Shown here: positions 32,987 through 39,534 of the stretch, one piece after another | Layout: every line of letters begins with the position of its first letter | Position numbering within the stretch: the first letter of the stretch is position 1 | Assembly: GCF_938015485.1 (NCBI RefSeq) | Contig: NZ_CALLVU010000076.1 | Span: 1-49,698, forward strand | Direction of reading: 5' to 3' | Source: an uncultured Lachnoanaerobaculum sp. | Lineage (GTDB): Bacteria; Bacillota; Clostridia; Lachnospirales; Lachnospiraceae | DNA length: 49,698 nucleotides | The notes under the pieces: generated by a model | What the model saw: only the letters and a program-made list of their open reading frames with translations | The model's database searches: none | What the model was told of the DNA's origin: nothing | Program-made: the position numbers and the translations under genes

Positions 32987-34266
32987 TTCATAATAGATAA
33001 GCCTGAAGGCTTTCTAATAATCGTATAACCAAAGTATCTTACTGCATCCATTGCATGGTCAAATACCTTTACGGGTTTATCCTCTCCTCTTTCCGCTGCT
33101 TTTTCATCCCAAACATATGATGCAAACTCTTTTAAAGTCATTTCACAGTTTGTACTTATCTTTACTTTACCATCCTGCAATAGTGAAGCAAAAAATCTAA
33201 TTCCCTCAAGTACGTCATTTTTCGCTTTTTTTACTTGATATCCCCTCTTTTTAAGTTCCGCAATAAAAGACGCTGCGGAAGGGTCTATAACAATCCTTTG
33301 CGGCTTAATTCCTTGCAACCACTCTTCAAAGTCATCCGCATACTCTGTATTGGTTTTTTGTATGTCGCTGTCTCTGCCGGAATAGTAATATTCTTTAATA
33401 CAGTACCAAATGCCATCAAAACCTTTTCCCCACAACAGGAAAACTGTAGCATTTTGAGTACCATAATCACAAGAAACATAATAGTAGTCTGGCTGTATCG
33501 GCGGAATCTCTTCAGGCTTTATAGTATGTTTTTCATTGTCGAACATATCGTATATAAGGCCTTCAGCCATTACCCAAAGTCCTAAGATATAGCGCTTGAA
33601 AAACACTCCAAAATACATACTTTTATAGCGGTTTTTTATGTGCTCTGATAATGACGGGTTATCATCCATAGTAAAGTGAAGATGTAACAAGTTCTTTTCC
33701 ACAATCTTATCAAGCCACTTGACTTTAAACCAGTGATAAGGTGAACCGGGGTTACAGTTAAACCAAAACTTTGAGCCGTCAACAGAACACCTTCCCGTTG
33801 CCTGATTAACAAACGATTCAGGCATCAAGGCAACTTCGTCAAAGAATGCTCCTGCAGCAGTTATACCTTGCACTAAGTCCTGCGATGCTTCATCTTTACC
33901 ACCGAAGACAAAGTAATCATTCTCTCTGCCATTCTTGCTGATAGTTAGATAATTCTCTGAACGGTGGTCCTGTACAAAATATCCCAGAGTTGCAAGCATC
34001 TTTTTAAGCGGTCCGATAACATTTCTTCTGCAAGAACCTACTGTCTTACCTGCTATTATAAAATTCTCACCGTCAAAACATTCCATCGACCAAGCGACAT
34101 AGGCCATAGACATACTCATTGTCTTTCCGGATCTGATTGCTCCATCAGCTATAATTCCGTCATGTTCTTTGATTTCATCGGCAATCCACCATGTCTGAAC
34201 TTTTAATTGCTTTTTGGACGGGGGGACAAACTTAAAAGGTTTATTTTTCTTAACTGCTTTCATCAT
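32983..34266 (-). CDS. terL: Terminase large subunit
   Basis: 427 residues. The ATPase domain has Walker A GAIRSGKT (42-49) and Walker B FFDE (141-144). The nuclease domain has CDYGTQNATVF with Asp267, DPSAASF near 345, and a final DHAMDAVRY. It packages DNA into the head, and the nuclease makes the terminal cuts. It overlaps the small subunit by 17 bases and the portal by 4. Confidence 0.95.
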   Translation of the reverse strand: MMKAVKKNKPFKFVPPSKKQLKVQTWWIADEIKEHDGIIADGAIRSGKTMSMSMAYVAWSMECFDGENFIIAGKTVGSCRRNVIGPLKKMLATLGYFVQDHRSENYLTISKNGRENDYFVFGGKDEASQDLVQGITAAGAFFDEVALMPESFVNQATGRCSVDGSKFWFNCNPGSPYHWFKVKWLDKIVEKNLLHLHFTMDDNPSLSEHIKNRYKSMYFGVFFKRYILGLWVMAEGLIYDMFDNEKHTIKPEEIPPIQPDYYYVSCDYGTQNATVFLLWGKGFDGIWYCIKEYYYSGRDSDIQKTNTEYADDFEEWLQGIKPQRIVIDPSAASFIAELKKRGYQVKKAKNDVLEGIRFFASLLQDGKVKISTNCEMTLKEFASYVWDEKAAERGEDKPVKVFDHAMDAVRYFGYTIIRKPSGLSIMK

Positions 34267-34654
34267 CCCACACCCTATCTGCTAATCCTTTCAAGGCATC
34301 AACATATGAGCTGTCAATTTCTTCAGGACTACTTGTTACGGTCTTTGCTTTCAATGCCTCAATACGTGCCTTTTGCTCCTGTTTGTCCAATGTCGTTTTA
34401 TTTTGCCCAAGTAAATCGCGAATTTCTTTGAAAGCTGATACGGCATTCTTATTGCCCGGATCCGCTGCAATATCTATAAGCGACTTAATCATCTTTTCTG
34501 ATATATCGCCCGTAATCATCCCTTCCGCTATCTTTCGCAAGTCGGCTTTTCGCCTCCTTGCGACTCCTGAAGCCTTACCGCCTTTTCTGCCGCTTTCCCT
34601 TGCTTCTTCCTTGCTTCGTTCGCTAAACGGTATTAGGTTTTCCTGCCCACTCAA
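34250..34654 (-). CDS. terS: Terminase small subunit-like protein
   Basis: 134 residues. The N-terminus RSKEEARESGRKGGKASGVARRRKADL is the basic DNA-binding start of a common clostridial phage small-terminase family. The centre is helical (AVSAFKEIRDLLGQ) and the C-terminus acidic. It lies directly before and overlaps the large subunit. It should recognise the packaging site and recruit TerL. Confidence 0.82.
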   Translation of the reverse strand: MSGQENLIPFSERSKEEARESGRKGGKASGVARRRKADLRKIAEGMITGDISEKMIKSLIDIAADPGNKNAVSAFKEIRDLLGQNKTTLDKQEQKARIEALKAKTVTSSPEEIDSSYVDALKGLADRVWDDESS

Positions 34655-34744
34655 TCACCTCACCTTCCCATCTGTCTATATTCGGCAACAAAAAAGAAGG
34701 CTCTCACCTTCATACTCTAAATTTATCTAACCTCTTTCTGCATA

Positions 34745-34783
34745 CAAAAAAGACAGCCACGCTTGACCACACATGACTGTCTT
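34745..34783 (-). terminator. Hairpin/terminator upstream of the terminase genes
   Basis: A 7-bp stem AAGACAG/CTGTCTT (34750-34756 with 34777-34783) has a 20-base loop and is followed on the minus strand by TTTTTTG. It separates the ArpU-type regulator from the late operon. Confidence 0.6.
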
Positions 34784-34800
34784 AATTAAAAATAGTTTAG

Positions 34801-34866
34801 AGGTTCATTACAACGATTTCCTCCGAAAAACTGAGAGCGGTAAAATGCCCACCCGCTCTCGAACCT
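34801..34866 (+). promoter_or_regulatory. Nested hairpin in the late-region leader
   Basis: A perfect 8-bp stem GAGAGCGG/CCGCTCTC (34833-34840 with 34853-34860) lies inside an outer pair AGGTTC/GAACCT (34801-34806 with 34861-34866). On the plus strand it ends 4 bases before an AAGGAGG ribosome site. On the minus strand the inner stem is followed by AGTTTTT and could act as a terminator. Which strand is used is not known. Confidence 0.55.
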
Positions 34867-34881
34867 TTAAAAGGAGGTCAT

Positions 34882-35040
34882 ATGAAAAAGTATACTTGCT
34901 TTAAACTTTTCACGTATATAGCATATCACACTTCCAACTTTATTTTTCTCATTTTTATTCACTTTTCTTCACTTTTTCTCACTAAATACTTTATCAAACT
35001 CTTTCAGCCCTCTTGCATGCAGATTATGTATTGTGCCTAA
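34882..35040 (+). CDS. Candidate small hydrophobic protein on the plus strand (52 aa)
   Basis: ATG at 34882 with AAGGAGG at 34871-34877, one of the most perfect ribosome sites in the region, and stop at 35038-35040. The product starts MKKYTCFKLF and has a hydrophobic stretch (about 18-42, FIFLIFIHFSSLFL) that could span the membrane. It runs against the surrounding genes, lies behind the nested hairpin, and overlaps the 3' end of the ArpU-type gene in antisense. It could be a type I toxin-like or leader peptide. It may also be chance, since the AT-rich DNA favours Phe-rich frames. Confidence 0.35.
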   Translation: MKKYTCFKLFTYIAYHTSNFIFLIFIHFSSLFLTKYFIKLFQPSCMQIMYCA

Positions 35041-35382
35041 CGAGTAATGCATTGTCTCAGCTATCATTTCAAATGGCATATCTGATATGTATCGCATTGA
35101 TAAAACTGCTTTATATCTCTCATTGTCCAGCTTATTTATAAATCCCCTTGCCTCTTCTACTAATTCTACAAGCTTTTTAATATCTGCAGTAATTTCTTTC
35201 TCTAAGTCTACACTATCGACTATCGCATTCTCTGCCCCACCACCTGTACCACCCTGTACTTTCTCTGACAAGCTTACGCTTACCTTTTCGGCCAATGCCA
35301 TAAGTCTTTTCTTCTCGAGCTCTTTAGCTTTTATAAGACAATCAAGCGTCTTAAGCTGTCTTAGATATTCTTTTGCTGTCAC
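34969..35382 (-). CDS. ArpU/DUF1492-type late-gene transcription regulator
   Basis: 137 residues. A coiled N-terminal half is followed by a sigma-70 region-4-like helix-turn-helix (about 85-130: DNERYKAVLSMRYISDMPFEMIAETMHYSLGTIHNLHARGLKEF). This is the standard last gene before the terminase in Gram-positive phages, and it turns on the late operon. The start is a GTG overlapping the stop of the MazG-like gene. Confidence 0.85.
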   Translation of the reverse strand: MTAKEYLRQLKTLDCLIKAKELEKKRLMALAEKVSVSLSEKVQGGTGGGAENAIVDSVDLEKEITADIKKLVELVEEARGFINKLDNERYKAVLSMRYISDMPFEMIAETMHYSLGTIHNLHARGLKEFDKVFSEKK

Positions 35383-35654
35383 TTACTCACCTCAATCCTT
35401 CTCAGTTGTCTATCAAGCTTTTGTCGCATTATTTTCTCAACAAACTCCTCATCATCTTCATCAAAAAGCATCTGCATTAGCATAATTTTAACATCTGCAA
35501 TCTCTTCCAATACCGCCCTTGAGTGTTTTTGTTTACCCTCAAGTAGGTCTTTTTGCAATGCTACTATAAGCTCTGCAAGCTCTTCGATTGTCATTGATTT
35601 TTGATGTATTACGCCGTAGTGCCTTAAAACTTGTCTTGCTAAACCCTCAATCAT
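35379..35654 (-). CDS. MazG-like nucleotide pyrophosphohydrolase
   Basis: 91 residues, all-alpha. The metal-binding pattern EELAEL (about 25-30) and EEIADVKIML (46-55), i.e. ExxE...ExxD, is that of MazG-like enzymes that hydrolyse (d)NTPs or ppGpp-type nucleotides. GGGAGG precedes the ATG. It probably adjusts nucleotide pools or the stringent response during infection (inference). Confidence 0.82.
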   Translation of the reverse strand: MIEGLARQVLRHYGVIHQKSMTIEELAELIVALQKDLLEGKQKHSRAVLEEIADVKIMLMQMLFDEDDEEFVEKIMRQKLDRQLRRIEVSK

Positions 35655-36048
35655 TTCTACCTCCCCTTATCAATCCCTCTACTCCAATAATTTTAGCTAT
35701 TTCTCTTAAATCTTTAAGCGGCATATTTTCGTATGTTTTTCTATCATAAGTATTAAAAAATCTTTTAACCTCCTTCAGTAAATCAGCTTTTTCTAGCTCA
35801 TCAAAATAATCCTGCTCACATAAATAAAGTCCGTAAGCAATTCTCCCTCTTCCGTTATCTATTTTGAAGTCATTACGAACATCAAATATAAATGGCGTAT
35901 TACTATCTGCGGTTACATATCTACTCCCTTTCCGTATAACTACGACTTCTTTAAACTTATCCAGCTCCCTCTTGTGAATACCATTATCATATCCTCGTCT
36001 AACCATTACTACTGTCCGTCCTACATAAAAATCTTTTATTTTATACAT
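35647..36048 (-). CDS. Hypothetical phage protein (133 aa)
   Basis: The start was placed at the ATG at 36048 (MYKIKDFYVG) with GAGGAG about 9 bases upstream, rather than the longer frame to 36078. It has a beta-rich first half (GRTVVMVRRGYDNG, EVVVIRKGSRYVTADS) and a helical end (PLKDLREIAKIIGVEGLIRG). No family is recognised. It overlaps the MazG-like gene by 8 bases. Confidence 0.65.
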   Translation of the reverse strand: MYKIKDFYVGRTVVMVRRGYDNGIHKRELDKFKEVVVIRKGSRYVTADSNTPFIFDVRNDFKIDNGRGRIAYGLYLCEQDYFDELEKADLLKEVKRFFNTYDRKTYENMPLKDLREIAKIIGVEGLIRGGRND

Positions 36049-36073
36049 CTTCTCTACTCCTCTTATTTTGCTC

Positions 36074-36136
36074 CACACGGCATTTTAATTTCTTTAGGTA
36101 TGAAAATATAGTCCAATACCTTTAAAGTGCCGTGTG
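36074..36136. repeat. 63-bp imperfect inverted repeat between early genes
   Basis: Outer arms CACACGGCA (36074-36082) and TGCCGTGTG (36128-36136) are perfect complements. An inner pair AGGTAT (36096-36101) and ATACCT (36116-36121) extends the structure. Neither side has a T run, so it is not a usual terminator. It may be a protein-binding site or an mRNA structure upstream of the 36048 gene's start. Confidence 0.6.
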
Positions 36137-36164
36137 AGTCATTCTAGCCATCTTAGGCTTAAAT

Positions 36165-36440
36165 CTATTCAGTTTTTCTGTGCATAAGTTCACAGCCGCA
36201 TGCAGAATAGCCTGCAGCATCAATCCAACTGTCCGTATCTCTTCCTGCACTTGCCTTGATTCTTGCGGTCTTCATCAATATCATCATCGCGGCCACCTGC
36301 GGCGCTGTTATGTGTATATCTAAGAAAGCGCTCCAGAATTTTGCTATAGTATTAAAATTATCCTCCGGCTCACCGTACTGTACATTCCTATCACTGCATA
36401 CGCACTTTTCTGCTTCTGTCAAAATTTCTTTTCTTGTCAT
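36165..36440 (-). CDS. DUF6378 phage protein
   Basis: 91 residues. It has a helical start (MTRKEILTEAEKCVCSDRNVQYG), then FNTIAKFWSAFL, and KTARIKASAGRDTDSWIDAAGYSACGCEL. This is the DUF6378 pattern common in phage early regions, with unknown function. It follows the radical SAM gene after three bases. Confidence 0.8.
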   Translation of the reverse strand: MTRKEILTEAEKCVCSDRNVQYGEPEDNFNTIAKFWSAFLDIHITAPQVAAMMILMKTARIKASAGRDTDSWIDAAGYSACGCELMHRKTE

Positions 36441-36443
36441 TCG

Positions 36444-38192
36444 TTAATCACCGTCCTTCCTTCTCTTTTGTCTCTTGTTAATTAACATATCTAACTTCGC
36501 TATATCCCCCTGCTTACCGAAAAAATTAACGAAATTTGTAAGCATATAGTTCGGCTTATATCCGTTGTTAGCAAGCATATCTAGCAAATCCAAGTAAAGT
36601 TGTGGACACTCATTAGTAATAAAACCATATACAATATCATATGCCGGTGATTTTCTATCAATAAGTCCAAGCAATGCAAAAATCCTTGGCGTGGTTAAAT
36701 AGAGCAAATACATTTTCATTTGAAGTAAAGATGTTATTCCCAAAACTTTCTCAGGTAAATACTTATTATCCTTAATTAATGTGATAAAAGCTTCCTTTTC
36801 ATCGCCCAACTGGTCATACAAGCTATTCCATAATGCGATTTTTTCTTTGTCATGCTCCCATCTGGTCTTCCTTATTTGAAATTCTTCTTCCGTTTCCTTA
36901 GACTTCTTTCTAGACGTGGTACTTATTTTACCTCTACTAGCAATAAGTGGCTCTGGCATACTGAGATATCTAACAAATTCATCTGGTGTTTTTCCAAAAA
37001 CAACTTTAAAATAGCTTCTGTTACAAACGCCTTTCCCCTGTGTTGGAATCAGCATTACCTGAACTGCTCTTAAATACTTCGCATTCCACATAGGCCCAAC
37101 ATACCCTCTTTCATGAGCGGACAACGGAATATATCTCATAGGAAATGAGAATGCGGCAACCTTTTTACAACCATCTGGAAGTTCGCTATTAATCTCATCT
37201 TTTAAATCAAGTGTTATACGCATACGTTCATATAAATCTTCTGGCGTATCCGCATTATATTTTTTCCCTTTTCCACCAAAATCCTCACTATTGTAAAGGA
37301 CATAGTTCGACAATTCTGTAATTCCATTTTTTGTACACAGTCTTAATGCCCTTTCATAAATATCTCTATCTTCAATATGATCAAACGCAACTCTAGCCGG
37401 TTTTAGTGCAATTTCTCCGAGTCTTTTCGCCTTGTCTTCATTCAAGAACAACGCATCCAGCCCCTGGTTAAAATCAACATATCTTTTGACAGTTTTTCCA
37501 GTGCGTGGATTCTTGTAAGTAGCACCTTTGTAAAAACCAGCAGCGATAATATCATCGATAATGTCATCAAATCTCGGTGATTTCAGAACATTATTATCCA
37601 TTAGTACCAGATTCCTCTTGGGACCGAACTTCTCATCAATTATCTTTACTTTCTCTCTAATATTGATATATGGGACAAATTTTGGCTCCAATGTTTGAAC
37701 CGCACAAAATCCGCACTTATTACCACACCCTTTTGTTGCGCTCAAAAAATAGGCATCATGAAAGGGATACACATAATCAATATCATCTAGCATTGAATAA
37801 TCTGGGACGATCTGGTCTATGCATTCGTCGCCTGGTAAACCTAATTTTCCCGGTTCGTTAAGAAGACCACAAATAGGCTTTATTCCTGTTTCTTCGCAAA
37901 TTTGCTCGGGTAATAGAGTAGCTGCTATACCACCAATTGTGACCTTATCAATTGAATCAACAAGTGCTTTTGCATATTCTATTGCTTCAATAGTAGCTTT
38001 CCACTCAAATGTAAATAACGTCGTTACATATACTCTATCCCATTTGATTCCTGCTAATTCCTGCGGTAATTCCCCTTTCGTAAATCTTACGTAATCATGC
38101 ATGACATTCTTATGAAAATATGATATTTTCATAAGTCCCAATGGTGGCTGTTTGCATTTATACTTTGGTTCAATTAAAAGAATATTCCTCAT
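36444..38192 (-). CDS. Radical SAM enzyme encoded in the phage early region
   Basis: 582 residues. Residues 1-130 resemble the N-terminal B12-binding-like region of large radical SAM proteins (LLIEPKYKCKQPPLGLMKISYF; TIGGIAATLLPEQI). The radical SAM core starts at about 150 with the iron-sulphur motif CGNKCGFC (Cys156, Cys160, Cys163). A long C-terminal part (about 400-582) has no clear motif and is Lys/Glu-rich at the end. The substrate is unknown. Possibilities are nucleic-acid or small-molecule modification in the infected cell. It sits between replication genes and DUF6378, on the same strand. Confidence 0.82.
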   Translation of the reverse strand: MRNILLIEPKYKCKQPPLGLMKISYFHKNVMHDYVRFTKGELPQELAGIKWDRVYVTTLFTFEWKATIEAIEYAKALVDSIDKVTIGGIAATLLPEQICEETGIKPICGLLNEPGKLGLPGDECIDQIVPDYSMLDDIDYVYPFHDAYFLSATKGCGNKCGFCAVQTLEPKFVPYINIREKVKIIDEKFGPKRNLVLMDNNVLKSPRFDDIIDDIIAAGFYKGATYKNPRTGKTVKRYVDFNQGLDALFLNEDKAKRLGEIALKPARVAFDHIEDRDIYERALRLCTKNGITELSNYVLYNSEDFGGKGKKYNADTPEDLYERMRITLDLKDEINSELPDGCKKVAAFSFPMRYIPLSAHERGYVGPMWNAKYLRAVQVMLIPTQGKGVCNRSYFKVVFGKTPDEFVRYLSMPEPLIASRGKISTTSRKKSKETEEEFQIRKTRWEHDKEKIALWNSLYDQLGDEKEAFITLIKDNKYLPEKVLGITSLLQMKMYLLYLTTPRIFALLGLIDRKSPAYDIVYGFITNECPQLYLDLLDMLANNGYKPNYMLTNFVNFFGKQGDIAKLDMLINKRQKRRKDGD

Positions 38193-38219
38193 CTATCTCA
38201 CCACTTCATTTCCCTTATA

Positions 38220-38546
38220 TTACTCATTCTCCTTCACATGTGTAGCAAATGTTATGTTGCATATTTCATTAGTTATCCCGTGAAGTCGTTTTTCAGAACG
38301 ATCCCTTCTTTCTTTTAAGTCCTTTATAATTAAATCAACTATCTTTCTTGTAACATCAATGCCTATTATCGGATGAACTATCTTGTATACAGAATCGCTA
38401 TTTGATATTTTTACAAATATACTTTTGCAATCAGCTGTTTCTAGTTCTTTAATTGATTCATTGAAGCCATCCAAATATTCTAAACTGGATTCGATCATAT
38501 CAAATCCGCCATTTTCATTTACTATTTCTGCTATTTTTTTCAGCAT
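38220..38546 (-). CDS. Hypothetical phage protein (108 aa)
   Basis: 108 residues, alpha/beta type: helix LKKIAEIVNENGGF, strand SIFVKISNSDSVYKIVHPIIG, and a long basic helix VDLIIKDLKERRDRSEKRL. No motif is known to me. It overlaps the next gene upstream by 7 bases. Confidence 0.6.
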   Translation of the reverse strand: MLKKIAEIVNENGGFDMIESSLEYLDGFNESIKELETADCKSIFVKISNSDSVYKIVHPIIGIDVTRKIVDLIIKDLKERRDRSEKRLHGITNEICNITFATHVKENE

Positions 38547-38803
38547 TTCTTTTCCTTCTCTCCCTCAAAACTTCTGTATCCACCCTTTACCCTTGCATCC
38601 AGTTCATCTAGTAGCGCGATTCCTATCGTGGCCACTACCGGATACTCTCCCTGCTCTGCGATATAATTTAATTCGTGAATACAAGTATCCCAATCTTTAT
38701 CTGTCATTGTCTTTAATTTGCATTTCCATTTTTGAAACCACACATTGTAAATAACATTTAAAGCCTTATTAAGTTTCGTGTCTGAAATGATATTCCCTGT
38801 CAT
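38540..38803 (-). CDS. Hypothetical phage protein (87 aa)
   Basis: 87 residues, helical, with WDTCIHELNYIAEQGEYPVVATIGIALLDELDARVKGG in the second half. The type is common beside RusA in clostridial phages, but the function is unknown. It overlaps the RusA gene by 4 bases. Confidence 0.65.
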   Translation of the reverse strand: MTGNIISDTKLNKALNVIYNVWFQKWKCKLKTMTDKDWDTCIHELNYIAEQGEYPVVATIGIALLDELDARVKGGYRSFEGEKEKKC

Positions 38804-39192
38804 AGCTGTCTAACCTTGATGTAGATTCCAACTTTTGAACCATAGAACTTTTCAGTTATCTCTGAAGCCACTTGCGCGTCATCCTTCCAAAAACCACATT
38901 TAGTCATGCAGTCTTTTAAAAGCTTAATCATGTTATCCGTATCAGGCTTTGTTGTTTTATACTCACCCTCTCTATGTTCCCCTAAAGGGTAAATCCATTT
39001 AGTAATTAGTTGCACAGCTCCATCCATAGGTTCTCTTACATGCGGCAAGCACAAGCCTATTAATTTACTTCTCCAAACTTTTAACTTCTCAGGTTCGTAA
39101 AAGAACGGTTTGCCTTTTACGACATGAACCTGTTTTTCCTGATGCGTAATTGTCGGGATGTCTTTCATAGGCAAAAAAAATTCTATTTCCAT
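38800..39192 (-). CDS. rusA: RusA-family Holliday junction resolvase
   Basis: 130 residues. The RusA core is clear: KPDTDNMIKLLKDCMTK (about 83-99) with acidic residues Asp84 and Asp86, and WKDDAQV (103-109) with Asp105-Asp106, the metal-binding aspartates. It resolves branched DNA made by the replication/recombination genes encoded upstream. A good AAGGAGAGG lies before the ATG. Confidence 0.92.
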   Translation of the reverse strand: MEIEFFLPMKDIPTITHQEKQVHVVKGKPFFYEPEKLKVWRSKLIGLCLPHVREPMDGAVQLITKWIYPLGEHREGEYKTTKPDTDNMIKLLKDCMTKCGFWKDDAQVASEITEKFYGSKVGIYIKVRQL

Positions 39193-39278
39193 CTTCCTCT
39201 CCTTTTACTTTATCACTTTAAATTATAAAACTTTTCTTTTTCTCGCGCGTTAGTCGCTGTCTGCGTATCATCCGGAAC

Positions 39279-39316
39279 TGGAACATGTGGGGCGTACCCC
39301 ATCGCCCCCATGTCCA
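39279..39316. repeat. Imperfect palindrome ending in the first ATGTCCA site
   Basis: CTGGAACATGTGGGGCG is nearly complementary to CGCCCCCATGTCCAG across a short centre. It is GC-rich in a very AT-rich spacer and contains the outermost ATGTCCA (39310-39316). There is no T run, so it is not a terminator. It is probably part of the same binding region as the array to its right. Confidence 0.55.
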
Positions 39317-39534
39317 GTGAGGAATGTACGCACGACAGTGTGGACACAATATATATTTATATATATAAATGTCCAGTTGTATGTCCACTGGACATGGACA
39401 TAACTAAAAATGTATGTCCAGTTGTATGTCCAAAAGCTAAAATAGCTAAACTGGACATAATGAAAATTGTATGTCCAAATGTATGTCCAGTTTCATTTCT
39501 GGACATCATTTTTGTATGTCCAGTTGTATGTCCA
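39310..39534. repeat. Paired ATGTCCA iteron array with adjacent A/T run (candidate origin or operator)
   Basis: ATGTCCA occurs as four direct pairs, each 12 bases apart: 39369/39381, 39414/39426, 39471/39483, 39516/39528. Pair-to-pair distances are 45, 57 and 45. Inverted copies TGGACAT lie between pairs at 39389, 39395, 39452 and 39500, and a single direct copy lies at 39310. Left of the first pair, 39348-39369 is nearly pure A/T (TATATATTTATATATA type), as expected of a DNA-unwinding element. The array fills the 313-base spacer between RusA and the primase-helicase and includes the last codons of the latter. The ordered spacing marks it as a specific binding site for a phage protein. Confidence 0.8.

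Noticed and set aside
34383..34730. Plus-strand frame of 115 codons over the small terminase
   Set aside because: It is a shadow of the terminase small-subunit gene, with no ribosome site and no recognisable domain.
39310..39534. CRISPR array
   Set aside because: The repeated unit is only 7-8 bases, occurs in both orientations, and is separated by 5-base gaps inside pairs. There are no 20-40 base repeats or unique spacers.
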